Assembly (NCBI RefSeq): GCF_042432825.1
Contig: NZ_JBHLWN010000002.1
Location: 12,444-76,443, forward strand
Length of the DNA: 64,000 bases
From: Gordoniibacillus chartarius
Lineage (GTDB): Bacteria; Bacillota; Bacilli; Paenibacillales; NBRC-103111
Direction: 5' to 3'
Shown here in pieces: positions 13,701-19,700 of the stretch (position 1 is the first letter of the stretch; each line of letters begins with the position of its first letter). The notes under the pieces were generated by a model that searched no databases, was not told the origin of the DNA, and worked only from the letters and a program-made list of their open reading frames with translations. A program made the translations under genes and the position numbers.

Positions 13701-16700
13701 CGTCCAGCATATAGCGGATGCGCTCCTGCGGATATTCCGGATCTATCGGCACGTAGGCGCCGCCGGCTTTCATAATCGCGAGGATACCGACGATCATGTC
13801 GAGGGAGCGCTCGGCCATAATGCCGACCAATTGATCGGCCTCTGCGCCCGCAGCGCGCAGCGTACGCGCCAGCCGGTTCGCCCGCTCGTTCAGCTCCCGG
13901 TACGTGAGCCGGCTATCCTCGCAGATGGCTGCGGTGTGCTCCGGAGTCCGCTCCGCCTGCGCCTCGAACAGCTGCGGAATCGTCTTGCCGCCCGTATCGT
14001 CCGCCTCCAACGCGGCCGCCGAAGCACCGAGCAGCTCCGCTTTTTCTTCAGCCGTCACCAGCTCCAGCTCGCTTACGCGAATGTCCGGATTGGCTGCGAT
14101 TTGTTCGACGATGCGGAACAAATGCCCGCGAATTTGCTCCATACCCGGCCGGTCATATACGCAAGCATTGTATTCCAGATGAATGCCGATCTCGCTGCCG
14201 GGCACGACAACCAGATTGAAATCGTACGTAGTCAAATCAACCGACTGGAAGTCCGTGAAATCGAAGCCGGCCGGTTCGCCGCTGCCAATTTGCTCGATTT
14301 GCCGTTCTACCGGGTAGTTTTCAAACACCACAATATGATTGAACAAGTCCTGCTTCCGCCCGTTCAGCGATTGAATCTCATAGAGCGGATATGTTTCGTA
14401 TACTTGAGACGCCAGTGCCTGCTCCTGAACGTTCCGCATAATATCCGCAACGCTTTCGCCCCCTTCGCAACGGATGCGCACCGGTATCGTATTGATGAAC
14501 AAGCCGATCATCGTCTCAATGCCGGGGATTTCCGCCGGCCTTCCCGATACGACGCTGCCGAACACCGCGTCCTGCGTTCCGTTATACTTCTGCAGCAGGA
14601 TCCCCCAAGCCGTCTGCATCAGCGTGTTCACGGTAACCTGATGGCTTTTGGCGACGTGATGGATCGCGCGGGTCAATTTTTCGTCGAAGAAGCCGTCCAC
14701 TTTTTCCAACATATACGGTTCCGCCGAATCTCTTGTCTTCGCCTGCGGCAGCACCGCTTCATGCTCATACCCCGCCAAGTAGGCGCTCCAATAGCCGGAT
14801 GCGGCTGCACGATCCTGCCGTTCCAGCCATTCGATATACCGGCTGTACGGATTTGCCGCAGCGAGCTCGGGCTGACGATGCCGGACGATGGCGAAGTATG
14901 CTTCGAACACGTCCTTGGCCACCAGCGACAAGCACCAGCCATCCATGAGAATGTGATGGAAGCTCCACAGGAACCGGTACGCCTCGTCACCGGTACGCAC
15001 AATTGCCAGACGCATGAGCGCATCGTGAGCCAGATCGAAGCCTCGCGCTTGGTCTTCATTTTGCAATGTCTCGACCTGCGCCGCCCGCCGTTCCTCGTCC
15101 AGACCGCGTAGATCCTCATAGTGAAAGCCGATCCGCTTGTTCCGGAATACGACCTGCAGCGGCTCGTCCCGCCATCCGTTGTAAAAATTCGTCCGCAGCA
15201 CGGCATGACGCTGCGCGAGCGCATCGAGGCTGAGCTTGAACGCCTCTACATCCAGCCTGCCATGCAGGGTGAATGCGGTTTGCTCAAAATAAGCCCCCGA
15301 CTGCGCATCCATCAGGCTGTGGAACAGCATCCCTTTTTGCATCGGCGTCAGCATGTACACGTTCTCGATCTCTCCGACATGTGCGGTTTGCGTCTGAAGC
15401 CGCTCGAGCTCCTCCATCGTCAGCCCCTTGAACAGGACATCGCTCGGCGTCAGCTCTGTCCGCTCCTTCGCTGCACAGTGCCCGATAACTTGACGCAGGC
15501 TCGTTTGGAACAGCCCGGCGAGCCGCTCCATCGTTTCCTTCCGGTACATGCCGCCGCTGTAGCCTAACGTCAGCGTCAATTGTCCGCCTGCGATCATGCC
15601 GGTGATATCTAGCGCGAAGGACCGCTTGTGCCGTCCGCTGACGGCTTGGCCGCCGGAATACGGCGACAGCTGCAAGGCGCTGCTCTGCAAGTCCTGATCG
15701 AACTGGCCGAGATAGTTGAAGCTGATTTCCGGCGCCGGTGCTTGATGGAGACTTGTGACGCCATCCCCTTGCGAAGACATATACTTGAGAATGCCGTAGC
15801 CGATCCCTTTGTTCGGAATTTGACGCAAGCTTTCCTTCACATTCTTGATCCGGTATGTCAGTTCTTGGTCCGCTTTCATCTCCAGTACGACCGGGTATTC
15901 GCACGTAAACCATCCAACCGTGCGCGTCACGTCAATATCCGTACCGATCGGCTCCCTGCCGTGACCCTCCAGGCTCACCGCCACCTGCTCCATACCGGTC
16001 CAACCGTGAACCGCCATCCCGAGCGACGTCAGCAGCAGGTCGTTCATGTCCGTGCCGTATGCCTTGTGCGCTCGCCCGAGCAGCCGCTCCGTCTCCTCCC
16101 GCGTCCACTGCACCGTAACAGCCTCGCTGTCCTGCATCGACGCGCGCTCTTGCACGTAATCGCGGGGCAGCGGCTTGAACTCGGCTTGCGCAATCCGCTC
16201 CCAATACGCCCGCTCTAGCTCCATAGCCGGACTGTCGGCATAAGCGGCCAGCTGCTCCGCCCATAAGCGGTACGAATCCGTCTTATCCGGAAGACGGATG
16301 TCCCTGCCGCCTAACGCCTGCTCGTAGCCCGCAGCCAAATCCTCGAACAAGATGCGCCATGACACGCCGTCTACCGCCAAATGGTGAATGACGATCAGCA
16401 GATGATCCCCGTCCGCGCAGCGGAAGAGCCCGAGCTTCAGCAGCGGTCCTTCCTGTAAATCCATGCCGCGCTGCAGCTCGTTCGCCTTCGCTTCGATCGC
16501 CTGCGCACAGTCCGCCATGCCGCGGAAATCCAGCACATCGAGGCTGTAGAGCTCGCCTTCCGCGATGCCGCGGTTATATGCCGCAAAGCCGGTTTCCGTC
16601 TTGCGGAACACGAGGCGCAGCGCATCGTGATGCTCGGCGAGCCTCCGCACGGCTTGGCGCAGCGCCGCTTCATCGTAGCCTTCCGGGCGGTACAGCATGA

Positions 16701-19700
16701 CCGATTGGTTATAATGATGCGGCTCGTCAAACGATTGCTCGAAGAACCAGCGCTGAATCGGCGTCAGCAGTGCCTCTCCCTTCGCTTCTCCCTGGTCCGC
16801 GCGCCTTGCGACCGGCTGCACGAATGGGCCGAGCTCCGCCACGGTCGGATATTTGAACAAATGCTTGATTTCCAGCTTGTAGCCGGTCTGATGCAGCCGT
16901 GAAGCGACCTGAATCGATTTGATCGAGTCGCCGCCGAGCTCGAAGAAATTGTCGAGCACGCCGATCGCCTTCGTGCCGAGCACCGCCTGCCACACCGCAA
17001 CCAAGGCCTGCTCCGCCGGCGTCCGAGGCGCAACATATGCCGCGCCCGTCTGTACGCCGCCTTCCGGCGCGGGCAGCGCCTTGCGGTCGAGCTTGCCGTT
17101 CGGCGTAAGCGGCATCCGTTCCAGCTGTACGAAATATGAAGGCACCATATAGGCAGGCAAAGCCTCGCCAAGCACTTTCCGCAGCTCGCTAACGGCCAAC
17201 GGCTTATCCGCGACATAATACGCGCAAAGCTGCTTTTGTCCGGCTTCGTCCTCCCACGCGACGGCGACCGCCTCTTGCACGAACGCCGCCTTCAACAGCT
17301 GCGCTTCCACTTCGCCGAGCTCGATCCGGTGACCGCGGATTTTCACCTGATGGTCGATCCGGCCAATGTACTCGATATTGCCGTCCGTCAGCCTCCTCGC
17401 GAGGTCGCCGGTCCGGTACATCCGCCCGCCCGGCACGAACGGGTTGTCGACGAACTTCTCCGCCGTCAGCTCCGGCCGGTTCAAGTAGCCCCGGCCAACA
17501 CCGGCGCCGCCGATAAACAGCTCGCCCGGAACGCCGATCGGCTGCAGTCCGCCGTGCTCGTTCAGAATATACATCCTCACGCCCGGCAGCGGCTTGCCGA
17601 CCGGCAAGCTTGGCAGGCCGGCATAGCTCCGGGATCGCACATCCGCCTGCTCGAAATAGCTCGAATCGATGCACGCTTCCGTTACGCCGTAGCTGTTCAA
17701 AATGTGCATCTCCGCCCCGAACCGGCTGAATAGCGTCTGGAACGCCTCCGGCGGGAACCGGTCGGAGCCTACGATCAGCGTTTGCAGACTTTCGATATTC
17801 AGCTTGTTTTCGTATACGTAATCCATCAGAGGAATGACAAGCGCCGGCGTCGATTCGAACATGTTCACCTGATGCTCCGCGATCAGCTCGTAGATCCGTG
17901 CAGGATCGAGCCGCGCATGGGCAGGACACAAGATCAGCTCGCCGCCGTGCAGCAAGGCCCGAACGAGATCGCCGGTAAAGACGTCGAACGAGAAGCTCGC
18001 CCATTGCAGAAGACGGAAGCCGGCTTCATGCAGCCGGTATTCGTGCTTCCAGGCTTTGGCCATAGCAGCGACCTGCCTATGCTCGATCATGACGCCCTTC
18101 GGGTTGCCGGTCGTACCCGAAGTATAGATTACGTACGCCAAATGATCCGGTCCGCAAGCCGGCTCCAAGTTCGACCCGTCCTCATGATACGCCGCCGCAG
18201 CGTCCAGCTCGACAACCTTGCCCGTGAATGCTATGCGATCCCGCAACCCGCTCTGCAGCAAAAGCAGCTGCGCTCCCGAATCGTCCAGCAGATAGCGGAT
18301 GCGCTCCTGCGGATAATCCGGATCGATCGGCACATAGGCGCCGCCTGCTTTCATAATGGCGAGGATACCGACGATCATCTCAAGGGAGCGTTCGGCCATA
18401 ATGCCGACCAATTGATCGGCCTCCACACCGGCAGCGCGCAGCGTGCGCGCCAGACGGTTCGCCCGCTCGTTCAGCTCCCGGTACGTCAGCCGGCTGTTCT
18501 CGAAGACGACGGCCGTATGCTCCGGAGTCCGCTCCGCCTGCGCCTCGAATAGCTGCGGAATCGTCCGCTCTTCGTCCTCCCCCGTGTCCGCCTCCGGCGC
18601 TGCAGCCGATTCTCCGAGCAGCTCCGTTTTCTCCTCCTCCGTCACAATCTCAAGGGAAGCGAGCGCAGCTTCCGGATCGTCCGCCAAGGCTTCGATCAGC
18701 CGCGTATAATGCTTGGCGAGCCGCGCGACGGTATCCGGCTCATACAAAGCAACGGCATATTCCATACTGCAGGACAGTGTGCCGTCCGTTTGCTCCATCG
18801 CGTTCAGCGTCAAATCAAACTTGGCTGCCGTATGACCGCCGGTATAAGGCTTCAGCTGCAAGCCGTCCATGCTCAAATGGACCTGTTCGACGTTTTGCAG
18901 GGCGAACATCGTGTCAAACAGCGGATTGCGGCTTAAATCCCGTTTCAAGTTCAGTTTGTCCACCAGTTCCTCGAACGGATATTCCTGATTCTCGTAGGCT
19001 TTCAGCACCGCTTCTTTCATTTCCCGCACGTAATCCGCGAACGTCTTCTCGCCCGACGGGAAGCTGCGGATCGCGAGCGTGCCGACAAACATACCGATCA
19101 TCGCTTCCAAATCGGCATGCGTTCTGCCGGCAATCGGCGTACCGACGACGATGTCGGTTTGCCCCGTATATTTATGAAGCAAGACCGTGTAAGCCGCGAG
19201 CAGTACCATGTACAGCGTCGCTCCGGTTTGCGAAGCGATCTTCCGCAGGCCCTCCATCTGTGCCGTGCCGACCGCAAATTCATACAGTGCGCCTTCATAG
19301 CTTTGCACGGCCGGTCTCACATAGTCGGTCGGCATATCGAGTACCGGGATTTCACCGCGGAACACATCGAGCCAGAACGACTCCTGCCGCTGCATGCGCT
19401 CGGTATGCACCTCCGACTGCTGCCATGCCGCATAATCCTTGTATTGAATCCGGAGAGGCTGCAGCTCATGACCGGCATACAGCTCCACAAACTCTTGAAT
19501 CAGAATCCCCATGGACACGGCGTCCGAAATCATATGATGCATATCCAGCAGCAAAATATGACGCTCGCGCTCAAGCTCGATAAGCCCCACTCTCAGCAGC
19601 GGCGGCTTTGCCAGATCGAACGGGCGCACGAACGCGCGAATAAGCGCATCGGCTTCCTCTTGCTCCGCCTGCAGGTACTCCACGCTAACATCCGCATCGC

